Notes under the pieces: generated by a model
What the model was told of the DNA's origin: nothing
Seen by the model: the letters and a program-made list of their open reading frames with translations, nothing else
Databases searched by the model: none
Program-made: the position numbers and the translations under genes
NCBI GenBank assembly: GCA_000719025.1
Contig: JODP01000027.1
Coordinates: 1 to 64,000, forward strand
Length of the DNA: 64,000 bases
Direction: 5' to 3'
DNA from: Kineosporia aurantiaca JCM 3230
GTDB taxonomy: Bacteria > Actinomycetota > Actinomycetes > Actinomycetales > Kineosporiaceae
In this document: in pieces, positions 53,247 to 63,195 of the stretch
Layout of the letters: every line of letters begins with the position of its first letter
How positions within the stretch are numbered: position 1 is the stretch's first letter

Positions 53247-53483
53247 CCCGATAGTCGACGGGCGGGAACATTCAGCCAAGACGCTGGCGTACCGCATTGT
53301 TCACGGTGCATGAGCCTGCAGTCAGCCCTTTCACACCTCGCGTCCGGATGGCTGGCATTTGACCGCGCAGTGCCGGCCTTCACCGTTGAGGATCGACCCT
53401 ACGGCGGGCTCCGTCGGATCCTCCTGCCAACTCAGGCACGTCGATCTCGGCGCCGCCAAAACACCTGCAAAGAGGAATTCGAA

Positions 53484-55664
53484 ATGCTCAGCGCTCTTGC
53501 CCGGCTGATCGTCCGCCGGGCCCGGCTCGTCCTGGTCCTGGCCCTGATCGTGGTGGTCATCTCCGGAGCCCTCGCCGCCGGGGTGTTCAGCCGGCTCGGA
53601 ACGGCTGGTTACGATGACCCGAACTCGGCCTCCTCACAGGCCCAGCGGCTGGTCAATCAGAACTTCGGAGGCCAGCCGGATTTGGTGTTCCTGGTCCGCA
53701 GTATGCATGGGACAGTGGACGAGACCGCGGCCAAGGCCTCCGGCCAGGCACTGACCCAGCGCCTCAGCCACGATCCGTCCCTGTCGGGGATCACTTCGTA
53801 CTTCACGACACCGGCCCTGTCGCTGCGTTCTCGCGATGCTACCGAGGCGCTGGTGCTGGCCCACGTCACCGGTCCGGACAAGGGCATTGACGAGCGGACC
53901 GGTGAGATTCTGGACCGGTACAACAACAGCTCCGACGGGGCCACCAAAATTTTGGTGGGCGGCCCACGAGGGCTTGATCTAGGCCGCCAGACCACGAGCG
54001 ACGTGGCGCTGGCCGAGAGCATCGCGGTCCCTGTCACCCTGGCCCTGCTGTTCTTCATCTTCGGCAGCGCCGTCGCCGCTCTGCTTCCCCTGGCGGTGGC
54101 GCTGTTCGCGATGGTCACCACCCTGGCCGAGTTGTTCGTCATTACCCAGTTCACCGACGTGAGCGTTTTTGCCATCAACCTCGTTACCGCACTCGGCCTG
54201 GGACTCGGAGTGGACTACGCGCTCCTTCTGGTCAGCCGATACCGCGAGGAACTTGCCGCCGGATCCGACTCCGGACCAGCGGTGGTCACCACGCTGACGA
54301 CGGCCGGCCGCACCATTGTCTTCTCCGGCATCACCGTGATCGTGGCACTGGCCGCCCTGCTCGCGTTTCCGCCGTACTTCATCAAGTCCTTCGCCTATTC
54401 CGGAATTGCCGTGGTGGCCTTCGCGGTGATCGCCGCGCTGGTGGTCCTGCCGGCTCTGCTGGTCGTGCTCGGTCACCGGATCAACTCCGGCCGGTTGCCC
54501 CGCTGGTTCCCCAAGACCGGCGCGGACAATCAGGTCTGGGGACGCATGGCCGCAGTCGTCCTGAGCCGCCCCGTCGTGATCGGACTGCCCGTGCTGCTGG
54601 TGCTACTGGCTGTCGCCGCCCCGCTCATCAAGCTTCAGGTCGGCAATCCCGACGACCGGGTGCTACCGACCAGCGCCCCGGCCCACCAGGTCGGCGACAG
54701 CCTGCGGCAGGACTTCGAAGGTGACACCTCCGACGCGCTCGACATCGTCGTCGTGGGCACCCCCGCGGCGGCCGATGTGGACGATTACGCCACCCGGCTG
54801 AGCACCCTGGACGGCATCGTCCAGGTGCAGACGAGCACAGGCACCTGGGTGAAGGGAACTCGCGAAAGTTCGACCCCCGACGACGCCCGACTAGCCCAGG
54901 GGCAGCAACGGATCACCGCGGTCATCACTCCCGACCCGGCGTCCGCGGCAGCCAAACGGATCGTCGAGCAGGCGCGTGCACTGCCCGCCCCCGCCGGCTC
55001 CACCATCCTGGTCAGCGGACCGACCGCCCTGCTCATCGACGGGATCGCCGCAGTCACCGACCACCTGGCCCTGGCTGCCGCGATCGTGCTGATCGCCACG
55101 CTGATCATGCTTTTCCTGCTCACCGGCAGCATCGTTCACCCCATCCGGGCCGTGGTCGGCAACGCGATCACGCTGGCCGCGACCATGGGCATTGCAATCT
55201 GGGTGTTCCAATTCGGCCACGGTGATGCCCTGCTCGGCTTCACCGGAGCCCCGCTGAACACAGCGATCCTGCTGCTGACCGTATGCGTGGCCTTCGGTCT
55301 GAGCATGGACTACGAGGTGTTCCTCATGTCCCGGATCGCCGAAGCCCGCGAGCACGGCCAGACCTCGGCCGAGTCCGTGGTCACCGGGGTCGGGCAGACG
55401 GGCAGAATCATCACCTCCTGCGCGTTTCTGCTCGCGGTAAGCTTTTTCACCTTCCTCACCGGCCAGGTCAGCATGATCCAGCTCTTCGGCCTGGCGACCG
55501 GTCTGGCCATCCTCATCGACGCTACCTTGGTGCGAGCCGTGCTGGTTCCGGCCTTCATGGGACTGGTCGGCGAGCACGTCTGGTACGCGCCAAAGTTCCT
55601 GGCCCGGGTCCACGACCGTTTCGGAATCAGCGAGAGCGCGCCCGTCATGGCCGAAAGCGCTTGA
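53484..55664 (+). CDS. MmpL-family RND transporter
   Basis: A 726-aa membrane transporter from ATG 53484, with AGAGGAA before it. The architecture is two repeats of one helix, a periplasmic domain and five to six helices. Repeat 1 runs from RLVLVLALIVVVISGALAAG through YDDPNSASSQAQ, FAINLVTALGLGLGVDYALL and SRYREEL. Repeat 2 has VTDHLALAAAIVLIATLIML and FGLSMDYEVFLMSRI. The LGVDYALLL/LSMDYEVFL segments carry the Asp-Tyr pairs used for proton relay. MmpL proteins export lipids or hydrophobic compounds. The terminal GEHVWYAPKFL is typical. Confidence 0.93.
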   Translation: MLSALARLIVRRARLVLVLALIVVVISGALAAGVFSRLGTAGYDDPNSASSQAQRLVNQNFGGQPDLVFLVRSMHGTVDETAAKASGQALTQRLSHDPSLSGITSYFTTPALSLRSRDATEALVLAHVTGPDKGIDERTGEILDRYNNSSDGATKILVGGPRGLDLGRQTTSDVALAESIAVPVTLALLFFIFGSAVAALLPLAVALFAMVTTLAELFVITQFTDVSVFAINLVTALGLGLGVDYALLLVSRYREELAAGSDSGPAVVTTLTTAGRTIVFSGITVIVALAALLAFPPYFIKSFAYSGIAVVAFAVIAALVVLPALLVVLGHRINSGRLPRWFPKTGADNQVWGRMAAVVLSRPVVIGLPVLLVLLAVAAPLIKLQVGNPDDRVLPTSAPAHQVGDSLRQDFEGDTSDALDIVVVGTPAAADVDDYATRLSTLDGIVQVQTSTGTWVKGTRESSTPDDARLAQGQQRITAVITPDPASAAAKRIVEQARALPAPAGSTILVSGPTALLIDGIAAVTDHLALAAAIVLIATLIMLFLLTGSIVHPIRAVVGNAITLAATMGIAIWVFQFGHGDALLGFTGAPLNTAILLLTVCVAFGLSMDYEVFLMSRIAEAREHGQTSAESVVTGVGQTGRIITSCAFLLAVSFFTFLTGQVSMIQLFGLATGLAILIDATLVRAVLVPAFMGLVGEHVWYAPKFLARVHDRFGISESAPVMAESA

Positions 55665-55751
55665 CGGCCCTGCGCGACGTTCCTGCGGAATGTCGCCAGG
55701 GGCGCGGCCAGCCGTCTAGCGCCTCTCGTACCGGCGGCGGTGAGGAACCCT

Positions 55752-57556
55752 TACTAGCCCTGGTGTTGCAGCAAGGTGATGGCCCGATCTGGGCAAACTA
55801 GTGAGAGTGCCCGCCTGGCAGTGAGATTCTGATCTTGTCTAGGGATTAGAACCACCGTCGGGGAGCACTCTCAAGGTGAAGCGTATCGCGCGTCGGTCGT
55901 GGCCGGAGGTCACGACCGACGGTACGGGTGTGGTCAGCCACGCCGGCACGGTGTTGCTGCGGGAACTGGCCGAGCGAACGGGCCTGTGCGCAGGCTTGTC
56001 CGAGGCTGCCGATGGGTTACGTTCTCGCAGGTCAGGGCACGATCCTGGCCAGGTCCTCACCGATCTGGCGGTGATGCTGGCCGATGGCGGCGAAGCGATC
56101 AGCGACATCGCCGCGCTGAACGATCAGCAGAGTTTGCACGGACCGGTGGCCTCGACGGCGACGGCCTGGAGGGTGCTGGCCGGTCTGGACGAGCGCATGC
56201 TGAGCGAAGTGAGTACTGCTCGGGCCGCAGCACGGCAGCGGGCGTGGCTGGCCCGAGCGGAACTGACGGGCCGGATGCTGCCGGCAGCCCGTGCTGGCGG
56301 CCGGGTTCTGGACTATGCGGTGCTGGACCTGGACGCCACGCTCGTCGAGGTTCATTCGGATCAGAAAGAGCAGGCGGCAGCCCATTTCAAAGGTGGTTTC
56401 GGGTTTCACCCGTTGTTGTGTTTCCTGCATATTCAGATGACAACACGAACGAAGCCTTGGCGGGGATGTTGCGCCCGGGCAACGCCGGTTCGAATACCGC
56501 CGCCGATCACATCGCTGTTCTGGACGCAGCGCTGGCCCAGTTACCGGAGGCGACGCGGGCCGGGCGGATCCTGGTCCGCACCGATGGCGCCGGGTTCTCC
56601 CACTCCTTCATCGACCACCTCACTGCTCAAGGCCTGGAATACTCACTCGGCTATGCCGTCACCGAGGACGTCCGCGCAGCGATATCAATGCTGCCCGAAT
56701 GGGTCTGGGGCATCGCTGACGACCGCGACGGCAGCCGCCGCGAAGGAGCACAGGTCGCCGAACTGACCCAGCCCTGGCCGAAGCAACCCGGCTGCGCCGG
56801 GCAGCCACCCGCCGCGAACGCACTGCTACTGGCAAACCTGCCAAGAGTGGAAAAGCCAGGGCCAGCAGAATCAGGGCCTGGCCCGAAGGCATGCGGATCA
56901 TCGTTCGCCGCGAACGACCGCACCCGGGAGCACAACTGGACGCGTTCGAGGAACGCGACGGCTGGCGCTACCAGACCTTCGCCACGAACACCCGCACCGG
57001 GCAGATCGCATTCCTGGAAGCCCGCCATCGAGCTCACGCACGCGTCGAGGACCGCATCCGCCAGGCCCAGAACGCCGGCCTGCACCGCCTGCCCTCACGG
57101 ATCTACTCCATCAACCAAGCCTGGCTACAGCTGGCGCTGATCGCTGCGGACCTGCTGGCCTGGACCCAGAGCATGCTGCTGACCAGCAACGATGAGCAGA
57201 CCAAAGCCTTGGCCAAGGCAGAGTGGAAGACCATCCGCTACCGACTCCTGCACACCGGCGCCCGCCTGACCCGCACCGGCCGGCGGACCTTTCTGCGCCT
57301 GGCCGAGGGCTGGCCCTGGGCCCACACCCTGGCCAGAGCCTTCACCACACTGCGCCGAATACCGCTGCCAGACCAATAAATCCGCAGCACCAGGCACCGC
57401 TCCGCGACCACGCGAACAGTCCGCACCCCCTCAACCAGGCAGCCCCGGAGACCTCAGCCCAGCGCTGAGCGAGCCATCACAGCCCAAGAACCCCCGAACC
57501 CGATTCGATCTTCGATCGAACAGGGCCCTGGCCTTGCTGCAAGGCCAGGGCTAGTA
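55752..57556 (+). mobile_element. IS1380-family insertion sequence with terminal inverted repeats
   Basis: The left end TACTAGCCCTGG-TGTTGCAGCAAGG (55752-55776) is an inverted copy of 57532-57556 with two mismatches in 25 bp. The 1.8-kb length fits IS1380. The right end also folds into a perfect 12-1-12 hairpin (57526-57550). No clear target duplication was found. Its transposase is frameshifted. Confidence 0.8.
55876..57379 (+). pseudogene. IS1380 transposase, two frameshifts
   Basis: From GTG 55876 frame 1 gives KRIARRSWPEVTTDGTGVVS, DLAVMLADGGEAISDIA, LDLDATLVEVHSDQKEQAA and HFKGGFGFHPLL. Near 56425 it passes to a second frame, NTNEALAGMLRPGNAGSNTA then ILVRTDGAGFSHSFIDHL. Between about 56770 and 56880 it passes to a third, MRIIVRRERPHPGAQL to WPWAHTLARAF, stop 57377. 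All family blocks are present in order, so only two indels separate it from a normal enzyme of about 465 aa. Confidence 0.85.
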
Positions 57557-57671
57557 GTGCTCTGTTAGGTCAGGACGAGCTGGTGACATAGAGAGCAGGT
57601 TTCGAACCAGGTCGCGAGGAGGTACTGCAACTCGCGGATGACGGCGTAGAGGCTCAGTCCTGCCCAGTGGC

Positions 57672-57794
57672 TTTTGGGTGGTCGCCCCGTTGATGGCGTA
57701 GTTCGGTGACGATAGGACATGTTCCGGCTATGAATAGGTCGGTCCCACGGGCCTGGGGGAGGGACGCGAGCTCTACAACCAAAGGTGGCGGATG
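57672..57794. repeat. Dispersed direct repeat, copy A (partner at 63072)
   Basis: About 86 percent identical by eye to 63072-63195, in the same orientation. Both contain CCCCGTTGATGGCGTAGTTC and end in GGTGGCGGATG. The minus strand of both reads DLFIAGTCP-VTELRHQRGD, so it may be part of a decayed coding sequence. The pair encloses 5.3 kb. Confidence 0.75.
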
Positions 57795-57795
57795 G

Positions 57796-58440
57796 CGTCG
57801 CCGATCATGATCTGCCGGTGCACGCGCATCTCCCGATCCTGGTCGAACTGGGCGTGAACAGCGTCGGCGTCGGGCTGGTCGGAGACCGAGGGCAGGAGTG
57901 TCTTCATTCACGGCCACGACGTTTTCGCGGTGACGACCATCAAGTTCGCCGCATAATGCGTGTGGCACCGCTGCCAGGATGCCCCGGGAATGGTGGCTCC
58001 GACCGCCGCGACCTGGCCGGTATGGGCGACCGAGGTCACCAACCGGACGCCGGTCAGGCCGCGGGCGGTCAGGTTCCGGAAGAACGCCGGCCGGCCCCGT
58101 CCTCAGCGGAGTCACTTGCAGGCCGAGGATTCGCGATGACCGTCCTTGTTCACCCCGACCGCGACCAGGGCATGGACGTTGGCCACGCGTCCGTCCTCGC
58201 GGACCGTCAGGACCAGGGCATCGGCTGCCGCGGACGTGTAGGGGTCGCCACCGGATACCTGGCGGACGGAAGGCGCCGGCGTTCAAGGGCCTGGTCCGGA
58301 ATGCCTCGACCTGCCCGTCCAGATCCGCAGCCATGGCGCTGACCGGGGACTTCGACAGGCGGGTGATCCCGAGTGCCCGTGGCCGTTGCACCACCCTCGT
58401 GAACTCCACGGCAGGGGATCGGTGCGGGCCTTGGACCAAT
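57796..58440 (-). pseudogene. IS256 (mutator)-family transposase remnant
   Basis: The minus strand contains the IS256 blocks ITRLSKSPVSAMAADLDGQV and EAFRTRPLNAG. In other frames these continue as REDGRVANVHALVAVGVNKD and GATIPGASWQRCHTHYAANL. At least three frame changes interrupt it, and the C-terminal helix region with the last Glu is lost. The sequence from 58441 to 58710 shows nothing recognisable. Confidence 0.7.
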
Positions 58441-58710
58441 GGTTCCGCCTGCGTGATGTGCGGGAGTGGTGCTCAACGCGGTCAGCGGGTCGGGGAGTTG
58501 CTGGTCTGTGTGCGGGGTGGACGGGTCAGTTGATGCTGGCGGGTTCTGCCCACAGGAGACCCTCAGAAAAGACCCCGGGAACTGACAGAGGCAACCGCAA
58601 GGGTCAGGCGTGTACAGCAGTCCTGGGGCATCCAACCAACTGGTGTGAGGGGTGCCAGGGCCAGACCCGATCCGAAGGTCGGCACATCAACGAATTGACG
58701 GTGAGAGCTC

Positions 58711-60819
58711 ATGAGTACGTCTGCGGAGGCGTTGCCCTCAGCGTTGTCATCGGGGCGCGGCGGTTCGCCATCGGGTGCAGCGCGGGGCGGGCGGTTGCGG
58801 CGTTTGTGGCGAGGTGGTGAGGACGACCCGGTCTGGGCGCGTCCGGCGTTGCTGGCGCTTCTGGTCGCGGCGGGGCTGCTGTACGTGCTGAATCTGACCG
58901 CCAGCGGGTGGGCGAACGATTACTACGCGGCAGCGGCGCAGGCGGGCAGCCGCAGCTGGAACGCCTGGTTCTTTGGAGGACTTGATGCCGGTAGCGGGGT
59001 CACGGTCGATAAGCCGCCGGCCGCGCTATGGGTGATGGGCCTGTCGATGCGTCTGTTCGGGGTCAACAGTGCGGCGTTGCTGGTGCCCGAGGCCTTGATG
59101 GGTGTTGCCACGGCCGCTGTAATTTATGGTGCGACGCGGCGGTTGGCGTCCTCTCACGGCGCAGGCCTGCTTGCCGCGGCTGCGACGGCCGTGACCCCCG
59201 CCGCTGTCCTGGTGTTCCGTTTCGACAACCCCGACGCCCTTTTGGTCCTGCTCCTGAGCGTGGGCGCCTACAGCGTCGTGCGGGCACTGGAGGACGGGCG
59301 GACGCGGTGGTTGGTCCTGGCCGGGGTAGTCCTGGGCTTGGGGTTCTTGACGAAGATGGGCGAGGCGCTGCTGGTCCTGCCGGGGCTGGGCGGGGCATAC
59401 CTGCTGGCTGGTCCGCACACGTGGAGAAGGCGCCTGGGTCAGCTCGTACTCGGCGCCATCGCGTTGCTGCTGAGTGCAGGATGGTACATCGCAGCCACCA
59501 TCTTGACCCCTGCCTCGGCGCGGCCGTACATCGCCGGTTCGACCAACAATTCCCTGTTAGAACTAGCTTTCGGTTACAACGGCCTCGGGCGTTTGCTGGG
59601 CAACAGCAGCGGCGCCGGCGATACCACCACCGCCGGCCAGTCCGTTGCTCAGGCGGGCACCTTCAGCGGCCCGGCCGGCCTGACCCGGTTGTTCCGCGCC
59701 GAGATGGCTGTGGAGGCCAGTTGGCTACTGCCGGCGGCGGTGATCGCGATTGTGGCCGGTCTGTGGCTGACCCGCCGTCTGCCGCGCACCGACCTCACCC
59801 GGGCCGCGCTGGTGCTGTGGGGCGGATGGCTTCTGGTGGCCGGGCTGGTCTTCAGCGAGATGCAGGGCACGGTGCACCCTTACTACACCGCTGCGCTGGC
59901 CCCGGCCATTGCAGCATCCGTGGCCACCGTTGGCGTCTGGTGCTGGCGACGGCGTGAAGTTCCGCCTGCCCGCATCGTTCTGTGCCTGGTGGTGGCGGCA
60001 GCGGCCATCTGGTCGTTCGTGCTGCTGCACCGGACCCAGTGGGGTAGCGCGTACGCCGTGGCCGCGCTGGTCCTGGCCGCGGCGGTGGTGGTGACGATGG
60101 CGGCCTGGCGCCGCCTGGGCGGCTCCGCGTTCGCCCGGCGGGCCGCTTGCGCGGTGGTCCTGTCGGCCGTCATCGCTGGTGGGGCCGGCACGACGGCATG
60201 GGCGGTTGGCAGCGCCAGCTCACCGCAGACCGGGTCTTCTCCCAGCAGCGGCCCGGCAGCGGCAGTGACACAGGACTCCCGCGGGGGTGCAGGTTCAGGG
60301 TTCGACCGGTCCGGCGCGGATGCCCCCTCCGGCGGCGCGACTGAGACCGATACGGGTCCGGTCCCTACCGCGATTCCGTCGGCCACCGATGAGGCAGGCG
60401 CCACCGCGCAGGGCGAGGACCAGCATGCCACTCAAGGTACTCAGGCCAGTCAGGGCGATCAGGGTGATGAGACGGCCGATACCGCGGTCGTGCAGTTGCT
60501 CGAAGCAGCCTCGGCGTACCGGTGGTCGGCTGCGACGACCGGTTCGATGAGTTCGGCACCGTTACAGCTGGCCAGCGACACCAGTGTGCTGGCCATCGGT
60601 GGTTTCGCCGGAGACGACGCCGAACCGACCCTCGCCCAGTTCCAGGCATGGGTCCAGGCCGGTGACATCAAGTACTACATCGGCGGTTCCGGCGCCGGGC
60701 GTGGGGGACGGGGCGGCGACGCCGGGACCGCCGCCGCTATTGCCTCATGGGTCACCCAGAACTACACGGCCAGCACCGTCGGGAGCACCACGGTCTACGA
60801 CCTGGAGCCCGCCAAATAA
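58711..60819 (+). CDS. ArnT/PMT-like glycosyltransferase (GT39/GT83-type, YkcA/B-like)
   Basis: A 702-aa polytopic membrane protein from ATG 58711. After a short cytoplasmic head there are about eleven hydrophobic helices (PALLALLVAAGLLYVLNL, VPEALMGVATAAVIYGATRR, VTPAAVLVFRFDNPDALLVL...). The first loop holds NDYYAAAAQAG and FFGGLDAGSGVTVDKPPAAL, the acidic and DKPP motif of lipid-linked-sugar glycosyltransferases. A low-complexity Ser/Gly/Gln region (about 500-590) precedes a C-terminal soluble domain (VLAIGGFAGDDAEPTLAQFQ, DIKYYIGGSG). It transfers a sugar from a polyprenyl carrier at the outer face of the membrane; the acceptor is unknown. Confidence 0.88.
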   Translation: MSTSAEALPSALSSGRGGSPSGAARGGRLRRLWRGGEDDPVWARPALLALLVAAGLLYVLNLTASGWANDYYAAAAQAGSRSWNAWFFGGLDAGSGVTVDKPPAALWVMGLSMRLFGVNSAALLVPEALMGVATAAVIYGATRRLASSHGAGLLAAAATAVTPAAVLVFRFDNPDALLVLLLSVGAYSVVRALEDGRTRWLVLAGVVLGLGFLTKMGEALLVLPGLGGAYLLAGPHTWRRRLGQLVLGAIALLLSAGWYIAATILTPASARPYIAGSTNNSLLELAFGYNGLGRLLGNSSGAGDTTTAGQSVAQAGTFSGPAGLTRLFRAEMAVEASWLLPAAVIAIVAGLWLTRRLPRTDLTRAALVLWGGWLLVAGLVFSEMQGTVHPYYTAALAPAIAASVATVGVWCWRRREVPPARIVLCLVVAAAAIWSFVLLHRTQWGSAYAVAALVLAAAVVVTMAAWRRLGGSAFARRAACAVVLSAVIAGGAGTTAWAVGSASSPQTGSSPSSGPAAAVTQDSRGGAGSGFDRSGADAPSGGATETDTGPVPTAIPSATDEAGATAQGEDQHATQGTQASQGDQGDETADTAVVQLLEAASAYRWSAATTGSMSSAPLQLASDTSVLAIGGFAGDDAEPTLAQFQAWVQAGDIKYYIGGSGAGRGGRGGDAGTAAAIASWVTQNYTASTVGSTTVYDLEPAK

Positions 60820-60888
60820 TCCGTCCGCCCACCGCAGGACCACTGCGGAAACAAGAAGCGCACGACCACGACGATCTCGGGAGAAAAG

Positions 60889-62235
60889 ATGAACACGCCC
60901 CACCCCTCAGCCACGGACTCCGAACTGCAGCCGGCCTCCTCACCCGTCGGTGCTTTGCAGCGGCGGACCTTCATGAGCCGGCTATTCCTTGCCAGTGGTG
61001 CAGCCGCATTCGCCACCATGACCGGAACCGCGGCCGAGGCCGCCACATCCACCGCGACACCCACGTCCAGCGCGACACCTACGTCCACCGCGACTGCGAC
61101 GCCCACGGGAACACCCACCGCTCCACGCACGGGCGGTGGTGTCGTCAGTCAGACCATCACCGAGGACTTCTTCGGGCTGAGCACCAACGGCAAACTGGTG
61201 GAGGATCTGTTCACGGTCCATTCCCAGGGCGTGCTCACGGCACCGGTGGTCGCTGCCGGCAAGGCGTTCCTGGCCGGGCTGAGCGACGCCCAGCGCGCCC
61301 TGACCCAGTTCACGGTTCTCTCGACCGAGTGGCGGCTGTGGAGCAACCTGGACCCGGGCGGTTTCAAACGCCAGGGTGTCTCCCTGGCCGACCTGAACGA
61401 CACCCAGAAGGACCTGGCGACCGCCCTGCTGCGATCGGCCCTCAGCGCCGAGGGCCTGCAGACCACGGAGAACATCCGGCGCATCAACCTCGCAGCAGGT
61501 CAGGCGGTCGGCAACAGCACGGTCTTCAACGACGAGCTGTACTACTTCACTGTGATGGGTACGCCCTCGGCCACCGAGCCCTGGGGGTTCCAGCTCGACG
61601 GCCATCACCTCGTCGTCAACTACTTCGTCATGCGCGACCAGGTGGTGATGAGCCCGTGCTTCTGGGGATCGGAACCGACGTCCATGCAGATCGACGGCGA
61701 GACCGTCACCGTCTGCCAGGAGGAGGTTTCCGCCAGCCTCGCGTTCATCCAGTCCCTTACCCCGGCCCAGCAGAAAATCGCCATCGTGTCGGCCGATAAG
61801 GCCGACGAGAACATGCTGGCCGGCGCCTTCGAGGACAACGCCGTCGAGCCCTACACCGGCATCCGAGCCACGGCGCTGACGTCGTCCCAGCGCACCAAGC
61901 TCTTGGCCGTGGTCGAGGCCTTCGTCGATCGCACGAAAGCCGACGCCGCGAAGGTGCGGATGTCGGAAGTCCGCAGTCACCTGGACGAGACGTACGCGAC
62001 CTGGATCGGCGACACCGGCGATGACGCGGCCTTCTACCTGCAGATCCACAGCCCGGTCGTCTGGGTGGAGGTGGACTGCCAGGCGGCTGGGCCGCTGGGC
62101 GGCGCCTACGGCAAGACCCGCGCCGACGGACCTACCCAGCAGCATGTTCACTCGGTGATCCGCACCCCCAACGGCAACGACTACGGCCGGGAACTTCTGC
62201 GGCAGCACTACCTCACCTCCCCCCACCACCGCTGA
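60889..62235 (+). CDS. DUF3500 exported protein
   Basis: A 448-aa protein from ATG 60889. The N-terminus RRTFMSRLFLASGAAAFAT resembles a Tat signal (RRTFMSR). A Thr/Ala/Pro linker follows, and then DUF3500: RALTQFTVLSTEWRLWSNL, LLRSALSAEGLQTTENIRRI, YYFTVMGTPSATEPWGFQLD, GHHLVVNYFV and HVHSVIRTPNGNDYGRELL. It begins 69 bp after the glycosyltransferase stop and is probably cotranscribed. DUF3500 has no established function; conserved His residues hint at metal binding. Confidence 0.9.
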   Translation: MNTPHPSATDSELQPASSPVGALQRRTFMSRLFLASGAAAFATMTGTAAEAATSTATPTSSATPTSTATATPTGTPTAPRTGGGVVSQTITEDFFGLSTNGKLVEDLFTVHSQGVLTAPVVAAGKAFLAGLSDAQRALTQFTVLSTEWRLWSNLDPGGFKRQGVSLADLNDTQKDLATALLRSALSAEGLQTTENIRRINLAAGQAVGNSTVFNDELYYFTVMGTPSATEPWGFQLDGHHLVVNYFVMRDQVVMSPCFWGSEPTSMQIDGETVTVCQEEVSASLAFIQSLTPAQQKIAIVSADKADENMLAGAFEDNAVEPYTGIRATALTSSQRTKLLAVVEAFVDRTKADAAKVRMSEVRSHLDETYATWIGDTGDDAAFYLQIHSPVVWVEVDCQAAGPLGGAYGKTRADGPTQQHVHSVIRTPNGNDYGRELLRQHYLTSPHHR

Positions 62236-62342
62236 ACAGGTCACAGCTCACTCTCATCCCTGGCACCGGCTCTTACCAGGCCCGTGACCGTAACTATCAG
62301 CAACCAGCATCTACTGTGGGTGCTCGAACGAAGGAGACATCC

Positions 62343-62945
62343 GTGAAACGGACCCGAGCATCAGGACTCGTCCTGGCCGGTGTCATGGGCATGGCCGGTC
62401 TCGGCGTGGGCGTCGTGATCGCGCCCGCAGCAGCCTCCGCCGCGACCTCCGGCAGTACCACCCAGGCGGTGACCGGTCGGCTCACCTCGATCAAGAATGC
62501 CCTCACCGGCCTGGTCACGGACGGAACCATCACCCAGGCTCAGGCCGACAAGGTGGCATCGACCCTGAACGACAACCTCCCCAGGGGTGGCGGACTCAGG
62601 CACGGCGCGGACCTGGACGCAGCAGCAACCGTCATCGGCGTCAGCACGAGTGACCTGCAAACGGCGCTGCAGGGCGGGAAAACCCTGGCCCAGATCGCCG
62701 AGAGCAAGGGCATCACCCAGGCGACCTTGGTCTCCAAGCTGGTCGCCGCGGAGAAAACCCGGATAGCCGCAGACGTCAAGGCAGGTGACCTCACCCAGGC
62801 CCAGGCCGATCAGATGACGGCCGACCTGCAGACCCGCATCACCCAGCAGGTCACCAGCGCCGGCCCCGCCGGCGGCCGAGGCCACGGCGGATACGGAAAC
62901 CAGAACAACTCCTCCACCCCGAGCCCCAGCTCGACCTCCAGCTAG
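62343..62945 (+). CDS. Small exported protein with helical QAD repeats
   Basis: A 200-aa protein from GTG 62343, six bases after AAGGAG. A signal peptide (LVLAGVMGMAGLGVGVVIAP, end near ASAA) is followed by a helical region with three internal repeats of the type LVTDGTITQAQADKVASTL, KTLAQIAESKGITQATLVSK and GDLTQAQADQMTADLQTRI. A Gly/Ser/Pro tail closes the protein. Related sequences appear in many actinobacterial exported proteins, but I do not know a role. It is the last gene before a strong terminator. Confidence 0.8.
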   Translation: MKRTRASGLVLAGVMGMAGLGVGVVIAPAAASAATSGSTTQAVTGRLTSIKNALTGLVTDGTITQAQADKVASTLNDNLPRGGGLRHGADLDAAATVIGVSTSDLQTALQGGKTLAQIAESKGITQATLVSKLVAAEKTRIAADVKAGDLTQAQADQMTADLQTRITQQVTSAGPAGGRGHGGYGNQNNSSTPSPSSTSS

Positions 62946-62956
62946 GGCCACCAAGG

Positions 62957-62990
62957 GGGCACTGTGGCGGGTCGCCCCGCCACAGTGCCC
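62957..62990 (+). terminator. Perfect 15-bp hairpin terminator
   Basis: GGGCACTGTGGCGGG (62957-62971) and CCCGCCACAGTGCCC (62976-62990) pair completely around TCGC, 11 bp after the stop of the exported protein gene. It probably ends the three-gene transcript from 58711. Confidence 0.85.
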
Positions 62991-63071
62991 ACGCGGACCC
63001 CTTCCCCATCAACCCCTCACCCGAGCCCGACCGTCCACCACCGGACGACTGCGGGCACTGACAATGATCTA

Positions 63072-63195
63072 TTTTCGGTTGGTCGCCCCGTTGATGGCGT
63101 AGTTCGGTGACGGTAGGACAAGTTCCGGCTATGAACAGGTCACTCTCACGGGCCCGCGAGAGCGACGTGAGCTCTAGGGCCAGAGGTGGCGGATG
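63072..63195. repeat. Dispersed direct repeat, copy B (partner at 57672)
   Basis: This is the second copy of the 124-bp sequence, in the same orientation, with about 17 differences from copy A. It ends exactly where the decayed regulator frame begins (63193). The minus-strand peptide DLFIAGTCP-VTELRHQRGD is preserved in both copies. Confidence 0.75.

Noticed and set aside
57595..57625. tRNA-like TTCGA motif (GGTTTCGAACC)
   Set aside because: It is a short palindrome; no acceptor, D or anticodon stem can be built around it.
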